NCBI GenBank assembly: GCA_003165075.1
Contig: PLSM01000141.1
Coordinates: forward strand, 1-32,258
Reading direction: 5' to 3'
Length of the DNA stretch: 32,258 nucleotides
Source: Acidobacteriaceae bacterium
Lineage (GTDB): Bacteria; Acidobacteriota; Terriglobia; Terriglobales; Acidobacteriaceae
A program made the position numbers and the translations under genes. Below the pieces are notes generated by a model. It saw only the letters and a list, made by a program, of their open reading frames with translations. It had not been told where the DNA came from and made no database searches. Below are positions 17,054 through 24,262 of the stretch, one piece after another. Every line of letters starts with the position of its first letter. Within the stretch, counting starts at the first letter, position 1.

Positions 17054-17545
17054 ATGTCCAAAACTGCGCAGCCTCGACTCTCGCATTTCGATCAATCCGG
17101 CCATGCTGAAATGGTGGACATAAGCGCCAAACAGTCCTCGCGCCGCACCGCCCGGGCCTCGGCCTTTGTGGAACTCTCCGCGGAAGTGCTGGATGCGTTG
17201 CCCGCGAACCCCAAGGGCAACCCGCTCGAGGTCGCGCGCTTTGCGGGGATCCAGGCAGCCAAGCGCACCGCCGATCTGATCCCCATGTGCCATCCGCTTG
17301 CGCTCACCCACGTGGATGTGCGCGCGGAGATTGTTGCCGGAGGCGTACGCATCACCGCTACGGCCGCTACCGTCGGCCCCACAGGTGTCGAAATGGAGGC
17401 TCTCACCGCCGCCGCCGTCGCTGCGCTCACCGTCTACGACATGACCAAGGCGCTCGACAAGTCCATCGTCATCCGAACCATTCAGCTCGAAGCCAAATCC
17501 GGTGGCAAAAGCGGCGACTATTCCAGACTCATCGGCAGCGCTTGA
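17054..17545 (+). CDS. moaC: Cyclic pyranopterin monophosphate synthase MoaC
   Basis: Converts 3',8-cyclo-7,8-dihydro-GTP, made by MoaA, to cyclic pyranopterin monophosphate. It has 163 residues. Conserved blocks are MVDIS (20-24), KRTADLIPMCHPL (70-82), VEMEALTAA, and YDMTKALDKSIVI with Asp129 and Lys132 at the positions of the E. coli catalytic Asp128 and Lys131; the C-terminal KSGGKSG is also typical. The DMCK motif has Thr instead of Cys, a common variant. The GAGG of its ribosome-binding site overlaps the moeA stop, so the pair is an operon and probably translationally coupled. moaA, moaE and moaD are not in the window. Confidence 0.97.
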   Translation: MSKTAQPRLSHFDQSGHAEMVDISAKQSSRRTARASAFVELSAEVLDALPANPKGNPLEVARFAGIQAAKRTADLIPMCHPLALTHVDVRAEIVAGGVRITATAATVGPTGVEMEALTAAAVAALTVYDMTKALDKSIVIRTIQLEAKSGGKSGDYSRLIGSA

Positions 17546-17582
17546 TCCTGACACGCTCTAACGAGGTGGATGGGATGCCAAG

Positions 17583-17612
17583 GATGTCCATCTCGACTGC
17601 AAACAGTCAGGC
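17583..17612. repeat. Dispersed intergenic repeat, copy A
   Basis: This 30-bp segment matches the one at 22261-22290 in 24 of 30 positions without gaps. Both contain the self-complementary GATG(T/C)CCATC followed by a CAGTCA(G/A)GC block, and both lie just beyond gene ends. Confidence 0.45.
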
Positions 17613-18136
17613 TAGCGAGGTAGCTTTGGCGCCTCCCCGTCCTTCGCAGGCGGGGGACCGTTGTTTTGGTAGTTCCCAGCCGGCGCGACAAACGGTTCCG
17701 GGGTGATGTGGCCGCGATGGCAGGTTCCGCAGGTCACAGGAACGCCTGAGTTTTCGACCATGGAAACGTAATTTCCATTTATGTCTTCGACCATCTTGTA
17801 CATCAGCCGTGCAGTGGACTTCTCCGCTTTCGTGTCATCGGCATAGTTCAGTTGCGGCCGGCCGTCCGGCGCTGGATTCTTCTTATCCTCTGCGTGGCAT
17901 GTGTTGCAATGCGTGCCCAGTGCGATCTTCCACTTTTCCATAATTTCGTGAACCTGTTCTCCGGTCAGGTTCTTGGGCAGCACCTTCAGGTTGGTAGGCG
18001 CCGGAAAGGCGTGCGCCGGCGGCGGGCTGCCTGCCGACCGTTGCGGCGGGTCCGGAGCTTGCGCAAGCGCGGCAACAGTAACTGCGACGGTCAGCACTGC
18101 GGCAGTCGCTATCAGAGTCGGGAAAGGTGGCTTCAA
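17612..18136 (-). CDS. Secreted diheme cytochrome, reaction-centre cytochrome-like
   Basis: A 174-residue exported cytochrome. A hydrophobic signal occupies residues 1-27, then a Pro-rich linker. Two CXXCH sites are present: CNTCH (77-81) and CGTCH (136-140). The order LPKNLTGEQVHEIMEKWKI before the first haem, and the RLMYKMVEDIN helix before the second, follows the repeat of the photosynthetic reaction centre cytochrome C subunit family, in which a Met on the preceding helix is the sixth ligand (Met66 here is a candidate). Acidobacteria have many such proteins without photosynthesis. The start is TTG at 18136, with GAGGAA about 9 nt upstream. It follows mpg by 36 nt on the same strand, so it may be the third gene of a bcp-mpg unit. 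Confidence 0.82.
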   Translation of the reverse strand: MKPPFPTLIATAAVLTVAVTVAALAQAPDPPQRSAGSPPPAHAFPAPTNLKVLPKNLTGEQVHEIMEKWKIALGTHCNTCHAEDKKNPAPDGRPQLNYADDTKAEKSTARLMYKMVEDINGNYVSMVENSGVPVTCGTCHRGHITPEPFVAPAGNYQNNGPPPAKDGEAPKLPR

Positions 18137-18172
18137 GGGAAGGGATTCCTCGCAGATTGGGATGGTAGATCT

Positions 18173-18841
18173 TCAGTATGACGGAATTTTACTTGGAACG
18201 AACGCGGTGGCTGTTCGGCCCCTGGGTCCCGAGACACAACTGTGCCCCGCCAGGGCAAAGCGTAGCGGCCAGTCCACGGCGTGCTTGATGCCGATGCGGG
18301 CCGTCACCATCACCTCGCCTGGCGTGAAGCCGTCGTCGCGCACCTCGAGCGGCGAAGCAGCACTGGCAATGTCGAGGCCGTTGTGACTTATCCGGGTGAG
18401 GCTCATTGCCTGGCACAGCCGGCTGGGGCCCGAAGCAAGCATCCGGACCGGCGCGCCGGCGTCCAGGCCGCGGTTCGCCGCCATTCGATCCGCTCCCGCT
18501 ACCGGCTCCAGGGCGCGAAGCAGCACACAGCCTGCTTGCCCCTCGATCTCGCAGCTGATGTTCATGCAGAAGTATCGGCCATAGATTGTGTACACGTACG
18601 CGTGGCCCGCAGGTCCAAAGAGCACTTGGTTGCGCGGCGTGAGCCCGCGATGCGCGTGGGCCGCCGGGTCGGGCGGATCGTTGTGCGGGCCGAGGTAGGC
18701 CTCGACCTCCACAATCCGCCCGGCCAGTAGACCTGTGCCGATCCGGTGCACCAGCAGCTTGCCCAACAGCCTCGGCGCCACCATTTCCGGCGATGCCTCA
18801 AAAAAAGCACGGGGTAACAGGTGGCCTGGAAAACCTCTCAT
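18173..18841 (-). CDS. mpg: 3-methyladenine DNA glycosylase (AAG/Mpg family)
   Basis: Removes alkylated or deaminated purines from DNA as the first step of base excision repair. It has 222 residues from ATG 18841, preceded by AAGAAGG 5 nt away; the longer frame reaching 19045 overlaps the bcp gene and is rejected. The family core is clear: LLAGRIVEVEAYLGP with catalytic Glu47 and the base-stacking Tyr49, a RGLTPRNQVLFGPAGHAYVY segment, IYGRYFCMNISCE, and VLLRALEP. It lies 17 nt downstream of bcp, which fits a small oxidative and alkylation defence unit. Confidence 0.95.
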   Translation of the reverse strand: MRGFPGHLLPRAFFEASPEMVAPRLLGKLLVHRIGTGLLAGRIVEVEAYLGPHNDPPDPAAHAHRGLTPRNQVLFGPAGHAYVYTIYGRYFCMNISCEIEGQAGCVLLRALEPVAGADRMAANRGLDAGAPVRMLASGPSRLCQAMSLTRISHNGLDIASAASPLEVRDDGFTPGEVMVTARIGIKHAVDWPLRFALAGHSCVSGPRGRTATAFVPSKIPSY

Positions 18842-18858
18842 CCCAGCCTTCTTGCGCC

Positions 18859-19332
18859 TTACTTGTGCGTTTTCTTCCGTTCCTTCAGCAGGGCGAGCAC
18901 TTCTTCCGCGTGACCTGCGGGCGTAACCTTGGGAAAGATATGCAGAAGAGTCTGGTCCGGGCCGATCACGAAAGTAGTTCGCTCGATACCCCATACTTTC
19001 TTCCCATACATGTTCTTTTCCTTCAGCACGCCAAACTGATTGCATACTTTCTCGTCTACATCAGCAAGGAGTGTGTAGGGCAGGTCGAACTTAGCTCGAA
19101 ACTTGGCTTGGTCCTTTGGGGTGTCGCGCGAAATGCCAAGGACCACCGCACCCGCGGCCTGCAGCTTTTTAAAGGTGTCGCGGAAGCCGCACGCCTCAAT
19201 GGTGCAGCCGGGGGTGTCGGCTCTGGGGTAAAAAAAGAGTACGACTGGTTTACCGGCGTAATTTGATAAGCTGACGGTCTTTTCCTCGTCGGTTTCGAGC
19301 GTAAAGTCGGCGACTTTCTCATTGAGTTCCAT
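18859..19332 (-). CDS. bcp: Thiol peroxidase of the Bcp/PrxQ family
   Basis: Peroxiredoxin that reduces H2O2 and organic peroxides using thioredoxin. It has 157 residues, full length. The peroxidatic site YPRADTPGCTIEAC gives Cys43 as CP and Cys48 as the resolving Cys (C-x4-C spacing), so this is the atypical two-Cys form with an intramolecular disulfide. Other family segments are VLGISRDTPKDQAKF, LPYTLLADVDEKV, and GIERTTFVIGPD. The start is ATG 19332, with GAGG 9 nt upstream. Its promoter must fit in the 35-bp gap shared with the divergent repeat-protein gene, or lie inside that gene. Confidence 0.96.
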   Translation of the reverse strand: MELNEKVADFTLETDEEKTVSLSNYAGKPVVLFFYPRADTPGCTIEACGFRDTFKKLQAAGAVVLGISRDTPKDQAKFRAKFDLPYTLLADVDEKVCNQFGVLKEKNMYGKKVWGIERTTFVIGPDQTLLHIFPKVTPAGHAEEVLALLKERKKTHK

Positions 19333-19367
19333 GGGGAGCTTCCTCTCAGGTCGGATGGAGGGCCGTA

Positions 19368-20882
19368 GTGGCCGTTAGTTTGCATTATTTCCGAGGTGGG
19401 CATCAGGTGTCATCGAGCAAGGCAACTGTTTTATTCACAGGACAAACAGTCCTCGCGGTCTTCGGTCTGCTGGCTGTCTTGCCTGCATCCGCCCAGTACC
19501 CGGGCCAGGTAGCCAAATCGACCAAAGACGCTCCTGAGCTGCGCGCCGTGGGCGTACTGGAGTGGACCGGCGAAGCCAGCAAGCCCAAGGCCAGCCGTCT
19601 TGTCCCGATCACTGTCTTTGATGGCGGGGAACTCCAGGACGGCGGAATATATCTGGCGCGTCCAGCGCCCATGGCCCTGGCCGGCGAAGTAGAGTACCAG
19701 CTTGAGATAAACGGCAAGACCATAGGACTCTTCGACATCAGCGGCGCAGGCCGGGATCAAGGCTCCTGGGTGGGCTTTGGAACCTGGAAGCCGCTGCCCG
19801 CCGCTAAAATAAAATCTGCCGCAACAGATTGGTCCAAGGAGCGGGTCGACGAAGGAAACAGCGATCAGCCAGTCCTTCATCGCAAGGCGCATCCCGGTGA
19901 CAAGCCGGCTGGCGGATCAGACACTGGCGCCGCGTCGGGCAGTTCCGGGGGGCAGGCTTCAGCCAGCGACACCGATCGGCCCACCCTCCACAAGAAGACT
20001 TCCAGCGATGATTCGGGCACTGCGGATTCCAACCCTGCGCCCGATCCTGACCGGCCCACACTGCACAAGAAGCCATCGAGCGACGACACCAGCAGCTCCG
20101 CTTCCAGTTCCGCCCCCGATCCCGACCGGCCTACTCTGAAGCCGGGAAAATCAAAGCCGGCTGGGGACATCGGGAACGTCCAGTCTCTGCCTGACGTGAC
20201 GGATCCTGATCGGCCCCGCCTCAAGCGCGGCAAGTCCAGCGGCAACGGCGCTGAGGTGCTCCCGACAATGATGGGCCTGCCGCCCGACATGCACCAGGCG
20301 GTAGCCGTATCCGACGCCCGGAACCAGCCCGACCACCCCTGGAGCTACAGTTGGGCCAATCCGGAAGACGAAGCCAAAATGAAAGCCGCCCTGGAAGATA
20401 TGGCTCGCAAAGCGCTGGGCCTGAATCCACCGCCGGCTCCGGCCCCGGTTCCCAAGCGAACAGCTTCTCGGCAGAAGGCCAAACCGGCGCCATCCCCCCC
20501 TCCACCCCCCGCTCCCCTGGGGGACGAACAGTATCGTGTCTTCGAGCTCGCCTACGGTTCTGGAGCCACTCTGGTGCTGACTGCACATACAGATGGCCCC
20601 ATCGAGCAGCAGAAGTTTGTCACCCTGGTTGCCCAGCCCGACCTCTACGGCAACCTGCTGGTTCTACTCAAGAACGTCACGGATGCCTCCCACCTTGACG
20701 TGACCCCGCGCATGCGCCTGGTCGACGCTGTAGATGCCCTGGCCGACAATCGTGGCGAGCTGCTCTTTGAGCTCCGCGGGGCCACTCAGCGCCAGTTTGC
20801 TCTGTATCGTGTGCTGCGAGGACAGGCGCAGAAGCTATTTGTGAGCGGGGGTGGAGACTTCTCCGCGGTGGACGCTCAGTAA
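19368..20882 (+). CDS. Secreted acidobacterial protein with D-x-D-R-P-T-L repeats
   Basis: About 504 residues, function unknown. It starts at GTG 19368 with GGAGGG 5 nt upstream; GTG 19407 with AGGTGG upstream is an alternative that gives a more compact signal peptide (hydrophobic core near residues 20-40, ending LPASAQ). Residues about 45-165 form a beta-rich domain (LRAVGVLEWTG, RLVPITVFDGGEL, GIYLARPAPMALAG). Residues about 166-290 are a disordered, Ser/Asp/Lys-rich stretch with five diverged D-x-x-R-P-T-L-H-K-K repeats. A Pro/Lys linker follows (about 355-385), and the C-terminus (about 385-504, YRVFELAYGSGATLVLTAHT...) is a second beta-rich domain. Homologous 'DPDRP' proteins recur in acidobacteria (from memory). 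It is divergent from bcp. Confidence 0.75.
   Translation: MAVSLHYFRGGHQVSSSKATVLFTGQTVLAVFGLLAVLPASAQYPGQVAKSTKDAPELRAVGVLEWTGEASKPKASRLVPITVFDGGELQDGGIYLARPAPMALAGEVEYQLEINGKTIGLFDISGAGRDQGSWVGFGTWKPLPAAKIKSAATDWSKERVDEGNSDQPVLHRKAHPGDKPAGGSDTGAASGSSGGQASASDTDRPTLHKKTSSDDSGTADSNPAPDPDRPTLHKKPSSDDTSSSASSSAPDPDRPTLKPGKSKPAGDIGNVQSLPDVTDPDRPRLKRGKSSGNGAEVLPTMMGLPPDMHQAVAVSDARNQPDHPWSYSWANPEDEAKMKAALEDMARKALGLNPPPAPAPVPKRTASRQKAKPAPSPPPPPAPLGDEQYRVFELAYGSGATLVLTAHTDGPIEQQKFVTLVAQPDLYGNLLVLLKNVTDASHLDVTPRMRLVDAVDALADNRGELLFELRGATQRQFALYRVLRGQAQKLFVSGGGDFSAVDAQ
19863..20231 (+). repeat. Intragenic repeats encoding DxDRPTLHKK units
   Basis: Five diverged copies begin at 19863 (DQPVLHRK), 19968 (DTDRPTLHKK), 20043 (DPDRPTLHKK), 20118 (DPDRPTLKPGK) and 20202 (DPDRPRLKRGK). 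Spacing varies from 75 to 105 bp, so the repeat is of short peptides in a linker rather than of folded domains. Confidence 0.75.
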
Positions 20883-21071
20883 CACTATTCGCTCCGCCTC
20901 TGGTTCTTTTGACGTTCACCCCTCTGTGGGTCACGATTCGACCCCGCTCACCCAACTCCGGCCGGGTCAGAGCGAAGTATTTTATCCCCTCAAAATGAGC
21001 AATTCTGCTCCTCCATTCCAGGAAACTTGCAGGATTATCGAAACAAATGCCGCCCGGGAGATGGCCCTAAT

Positions 21072-22136
21072 ATGCTTTCCTATACAATTAGTCACACGAG
21101 TGGGCATCTCGCCACTCCCCAAGGATCTTCCCCAAAAATGGCCTCAGCTATAACTGTGCCTTCCTCTCAAACCACCGGCGAGGCGCCAACCAAGGCTCTC
21201 TCGCAACCGCATGAGGCGTCTGCGTCATCGGCGGCCCACGCTATTCCCGCGCGACAAGTGGTCCGCATGGGCCGCGCCGTCACCGTGAGCGAAGGTGTCA
21301 ATTGGCTCACCCTTACGGTCATCGCTCTCTTTCATGCCGGTGCCCTTGCTGCGTTTTTCTTTTTCAGTTGGCAGCGCCTGGCTGTATTGGCCGTGTTCCA
21401 TGTTCTGGCCATTAACGTCGGGATAGGCATGTGCTACCACCGCCTGCTCACCCATCGCGGCTATCAAACCCCCAAGTGGGTGGAATACGTGATGAGCATC
21501 TTCGCCTCCATGTCGCTGGAGGGAGGGCCAATCTTCTGGGTCTCCACCCACCGCGTGCATCACCAGTTCAGCGACCAGGAAGGCGACCCCCATACTCCCC
21601 GCGAGGGCGCTTGGTGGGCGCACACTGGCTGGGTGCTGTTTGGCCAGGCGCTGCACGCGCAGACTGCTATTCTGGCTCGCTATTCCCCCGACCTGAGTCG
21701 CGACCGCTTCCATGTCTGGCTCAGCAAGTACCACTGGGTGCCCATTACCGCGAGCGGCGTGCTGCTTCTGGCCGGCGGGTGGATTTGGGGCGGGCTGGTA
21801 AATGGCATTGCCTTGGTGCTCTGGGGAGTGGTTCTGCGCGTGACTCTCGGCTTGCATGCCACCTGGCTCGTCAACTCCGCCACGCACCTATGGGGCAGCC
21901 GCCGTTTTGAGACGCGCGATGACTCGCGCAACAACTGGTGGGTGGCCCTGCTCAGCGGCGGCGAGGGCTGGCACAACAATCACCACGCGCATCCCGTTTC
22001 TGCGCGCCACGGCCTCAAGTGGTATGAGATTGATCCCAACTTCTATGGCATCTGGCTGCTTTCCAAGCTCGGTCTGGCACGCAAAATCCTCATAGCCAAA
22101 TTCGACCCGGCCAATCCCAAACCCGCCGGTCTCTAG
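21072..22136 (+). CDS. Membrane fatty acid desaturase (acyl-CoA delta-9 type)
   Basis: Di-iron membrane enzyme that introduces a cis double bond into fatty acyl chains. Three His boxes are present: HRLLTH (about 123-128), HRVHH (about 160-164) and HNNHH (301-305), the set of the stearoyl-CoA desaturase branch; the GEGWHNNHHAHP context is typical. Four hydrophobic segments are seen (WLTLTVIALFHAGALAAFFFF, LAVFHVLAINVGIGM, ITASGVLLLAGGWIW, GIALVLWGVVLRVTLG). The N-terminal 60 residues are Ser/Thr/Ala-rich and the start is uncertain: ATG 21072 is used (GGGAG about 12 nt upstream), while ATG 21138 is possible and a TACAAT box at 21083-21088 would favour it. The gene stands alone and is followed by two hairpins. 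Confidence 0.88.
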   Translation: MLSYTISHTSGHLATPQGSSPKMASAITVPSSQTTGEAPTKALSQPHEASASSAAHAIPARQVVRMGRAVTVSEGVNWLTLTVIALFHAGALAAFFFFSWQRLAVLAVFHVLAINVGIGMCYHRLLTHRGYQTPKWVEYVMSIFASMSLEGGPIFWVSTHRVHHQFSDQEGDPHTPREGAWWAHTGWVLFGQALHAQTAILARYSPDLSRDRFHVWLSKYHWVPITASGVLLLAGGWIWGGLVNGIALVLWGVVLRVTLGLHATWLVNSATHLWGSRRFETRDDSRNNWWVALLSGGEGWHNNHHAHPVSARHGLKWYEIDPNFYGIWLLSKLGLARKILIAKFDPANPKPAGL

Positions 22137-22174
22137 AGCATTTTCTACTTGAGTGTGAACATATCTCTGGGTGC

Positions 22175-22200
22175 CCCAGGTCCGGATTCTCGGACCTGGG
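22175..22200. repeat. Perfect 10-bp inverted repeat after the desaturase gene
   Basis: CCCAGGTCCG and CGGACCTGGG flank a GATTCT loop, 38 nt after the stop codon. There is no T-tract on either side, so it looks less like a standard terminator than like an extragenic palindrome; repeat copy B lies 60 bp further on. Confidence 0.55.
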
Positions 22201-22260
22201 AAACCTCAACACTCAACTCGGCGCCCCTCCACTCCCTACGAATCTGGGTGGGAGACCACA

Positions 22261-22290
22261 GATGCCCATCTCGTGTGTAAGCAGTCAAGC
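22261..22290. repeat. Dispersed intergenic repeat, copy B
   Basis: It pairs with copy A at 17583-17612 (24 of 30 identical). It is preceded by GGTGGGAGACCACA and followed by CGAAATCGCT. Confidence 0.45.
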
Positions 22291-22332
22291 CGAAATCGCT
22301 CTAGGCGATAGCCCAAGAGCCCCGAAGAACTG

Positions 22333-22369
22333 GAAAAGCGGCCCCCGCAGTTCGGGTTGGCCGCTTTTC
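22333..22369. terminator. Bidirectional terminator between the desaturase and the small membrane protein
   Basis: GAAAAGCGGCC and GGCCGCTTTTC pair perfectly over 11 bp around a 15-nt loop. The A/T ends of the stem supply T-rich tails in both directions. It lies between converging genes. Confidence 0.75.
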
Positions 22370-22408
22370 TCATTCCGCGCAAAATTTAGAAGTCGATAGG
22401 AACTGGAC

Positions 22409-22702
22409 CTACTTGCGCAACCTCGCCCGGAACCACAGCGTTCCAAACACCGGCAGAGCCACGGCCAGCGCCACCAGTCCGGCGGGGAATCCGGCATACC
22501 GGTAGCTATACGCGTAATTCACCGTGTGGCCGCCAATCAGGTTCCATGCCAGCAGAGAGAAGATCGCGATCGTCGTCACCACGAAAAACGTGAAGAATGC
22601 CGTGGCGAAGCTAAGCAGCAGGCTGGTGAACAATCCAAAGCCTTCCAGTGGAAAGCCAAGCACCGTTCCCGAGCCGGGCCGTTGGGTTTGTGAAGGATGC
22701 AT
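22409..22702 (-). CDS. Small three-helix membrane protein
   Basis: A 97-residue protein of unknown function with a basic C-terminus (RARLRK). Hydrophobic stretches lie at about residues 21-52 (GLFTSLLLSFATAFFTFFVVTTIAIFSLLAWN, probably two helices) and about 70-90 (GFPAGLVALAVALPVFGTLWF). The hydrophilic N-terminus has HPSQTQRPGSG. No enzyme motif is seen. ATG 22702 has only a weak AGAGG about 11 nt upstream. It is divergent from the gene at 22739 and shares a 36-bp gap with it. Confidence 0.65.
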   Translation of the reverse strand: MHPSQTQRPGSGTVLGFPLEGFGLFTSLLLSFATAFFTFFVVTTIAIFSLLAWNLIGGHTVNYAYSYRYAGFPAGLVALAVALPVFGTLWFRARLRK

Positions 22703-22724
22703 GATCTTCGCGGCCTCTGTCGTC

Positions 22725-22731
22725 TAGAATA
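22725..22731. promoter_or_regulatory. Overlapping divergent -10 boxes
   Basis: TAGAAT (22725-22730, plus) and TATTCT (complement of 22726-22731, minus) overlap almost completely around a TCTAGA core. The plus box ends 8 nt before the ATG at 22739; the minus box would give a leader of about 17 nt for the gene starting at 22702. Neither has a good -35 box. Confidence 0.42.
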
Positions 22732-22738
22732 CAGTTCT

Positions 22739-23488
22739 ATGGCTGGAGGCGCACAAATCGAACTTTGGCACGCGGAGAAGGTCGCCACATTGGTGTCTGT
22801 TGCTCCGGCGCCCAACGGCATTCGCTATGCTGCCTGGGGTGAAACTCGCATCCCCGAGGCAGACCTGGAGCACCTCGTCGGCGCAGTTCCCATTACCATG
22901 TCAGAAGCGCTCACCAACCGCGCCTACTACTTTGTGCCTCTGGCCATCACAGACACCGGCGAGACCATGATCGCCCCCGCCTACTCGGTCGACCTGGGCG
23001 ACCGTGCCGTCTGCCACCGCAACGCCGTCTTCGGCGCAATGGAAGCTGTCTTCCTCTCCACCCGCCTGGTTGAGGACCGCTTTGGGCTGGCCTTCGAGTT
23101 CCTTATCAACGTCGCCCACAACTTTGTTGAAGCGGCAGGCGTGCCGGATAGCTTTTCCTCCCTGGTATGGTCGCAGGCTGAGGCCCAGGTTCGTGGCGAA
23201 ACCAGCCAGGATGCCTGGGAAAACCGTCGCCGCGCCCAGGACACCCGCAACGGCCAGAAGACCATCGACGAGCGCTCCCGCACCGCCTTCTTCGAGTCTT
23301 CATTCTCCGACGCGCTGGCTGTCTACATGCTGTCCCTGGCCGTGGACTTTGACTACCACGATCTGCGCGAGCGCGAGTATCCGCTGCTGGCTGCTCCGGC
23401 CTTGGCCGAGCGCCTGCGCCACGTCGCCGGCCTCTTTCCCGCCAACCCCGGCTACGAGTTCCAGGTTCTCTACCGCCGCAAGGGCTGA
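22739..23488 (+). CDS. Unrecognised cytosolic protein
   Basis: A 249-residue soluble protein that I cannot place in a family. It has no signal peptide or membrane helix. Its N-terminal half is mixed alpha/beta (IELWHAEKVATLVSVAPAP, RIPEADLEHLVGAVPITM, RAYYFVPLAIT); the rest is helical and charged, with ENRRRAQDTRNGQKTIDERSR in the middle and LAVYMLSLAVDFDYHDLRERE near the end. Several acidic and His residues are present but no known metal or nucleotide motif. ATG 22739 is chosen because codon use and composition look like coding only from there; the frame extends to 22697 but overlaps the promoter. No ribosome-binding site precedes it. Its neighbours give no hint of function. Confidence 0.7.
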   Translation: MAGGAQIELWHAEKVATLVSVAPAPNGIRYAAWGETRIPEADLEHLVGAVPITMSEALTNRAYYFVPLAITDTGETMIAPAYSVDLGDRAVCHRNAVFGAMEAVFLSTRLVEDRFGLAFEFLINVAHNFVEAAGVPDSFSSLVWSQAEAQVRGETSQDAWENRRRAQDTRNGQKTIDERSRTAFFESSFSDALAVYMLSLAVDFDYHDLREREYPLLAAPALAERLRHVAGLFPANPGYEFQVLYRRKG

Positions 23489-23562
23489 GAACATCGCATG
23501 TAGCGTCTTGGTGCGGGTTGCGCGGACTCATGCTCGCCGTGTTTCCAGCCCGAGTCGGCCGT

Positions 23563-23958
23563 TCAGCGCTGCATCAGCCCAATGCTGCCGCCGCCCGTGC
23601 AGAGAATGACCAGATTCATCACGACAAACAACAGGTCGTAGTGCCAGCCATAAGTTTTCTCGCCCCAGAAGCCCGTCTTCCATTTCGCAATCTTCATGTA
23701 GATCGCGCCGGCCATGATCAGAATCAGCCCCAGCGCCGCCCACTCCGTCAGCACGCCCACGGCGAGACCCAGTGCGCCGGCTACCTCTGCTGCGCCCAGA
23801 AAGACCGTGAATCCAAGGCTCATCTCGATGCTGGCCGCGCGCTGGCACGGCGACTTGAGGTGGTTAAATCCGCTGCTTCCGAACACCAGCGCCACCATGA
23901 GCCGCAGAAGCAGCAGGCTCAGATCAGCAAAGTGTGTCGCGCCTGGGATCCGGAACAT
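23563..23958 (-). CDS. DoxX-family membrane protein
   Basis: A 131-residue inner-membrane protein with four helices in the DoxX pattern: LSLLLLRLMVALVFGSSGFNHL, FTVFLGAAEVAGALGLAVGV, ALGLILIMAGAIYMKIAKW, and YDLLFVVMNLVILCTGGGSIGL. DoxX proteins are linked to thiosulfate:quinone oxidoreductase subunits and to oxidative or electrophile stress (MhqP and similar), but most have no proven reaction. The start is ATG 23958 with GAGGAG 8 nt upstream. A promoter with a perfect palindrome over its -10 box lies 73 nt upstream, which suggests control by a dimeric repressor not present in the window. Confidence 0.87.
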   Translation of the reverse strand: MFRIPGATHFADLSLLLLRLMVALVFGSSGFNHLKSPCQRAASIEMSLGFTVFLGAAEVAGALGLAVGVLTEWAALGLILIMAGAIYMKIAKWKTGFWGEKTYGWHYDLLFVVMNLVILCTGGGSIGLMQR

Positions 23959-24030
23959 TGAAAAAACTCCTCAACCTTTATGCGACAACTCAGGTGTCGA
24001 GTTAGATGCCGTGAACTATCAGGCCGCCAG

Positions 24031-24049
24031 ATTAGATTGAGAATCTAAT
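24031..24049. promoter_or_regulatory. Operator-like palindrome upstream of doxX
   Basis: ATTAGATT-GAG-AATCTAAT is a perfect inverted repeat with 8-bp arms and a 3-bp centre. It covers the predicted -10 box of doxX, a classic site for a dimeric repressor. Confidence 0.55.
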
Positions 24050-24060
24050 TACCTGCTCAA
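24031..24060 (-). promoter_or_regulatory. Promoter of doxX
   Basis: TTGAGC (complement of 24055-24060), an 18-nt spacer and TCTAAT (complement of 24031-24036) match consensus at 4 and 5 of 6 positions. The -10 box lies inside the palindrome at 24031-24049. Confidence 0.5.
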
Positions 24061-24262
24061 TGTTTTGAATAACTTGTAGGCAACTTTGCGAAATGTGTGC
24101 CACAAATCTACTCAACCCGAGAGTTTTCGACTCTCCAGCCATGCAACCAGATCACCCTTTGTCGTGAAACGATCTTGCCAGCCGAGCAGATTGCAGAAGC
24201 AAGTCCAAGCATTGACCATGAAGGGATAAAGAGGTTCAAGATCCGCCGCAGACTGGCCGTGA

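Larger units (their letters stand above)
23959..24262. other. Intergenic region between doxX and the recombinase remnant
   Basis: It is more AT-rich than the core genome around it. It holds the DoxX promoter and palindrome. The right part (about 24060-24262) has no supported gene and may be degraded recombinase or element sequence. Confidence 0.45.

Noticed and set aside
17560..17594. Hairpin between moaC and the cytochrome gene as a terminator
   Set aside because: A 9-bp stem with a G-U pair and a 16-nt loop, but no T-tract; it overlaps the dispersed repeat, which explains it better.
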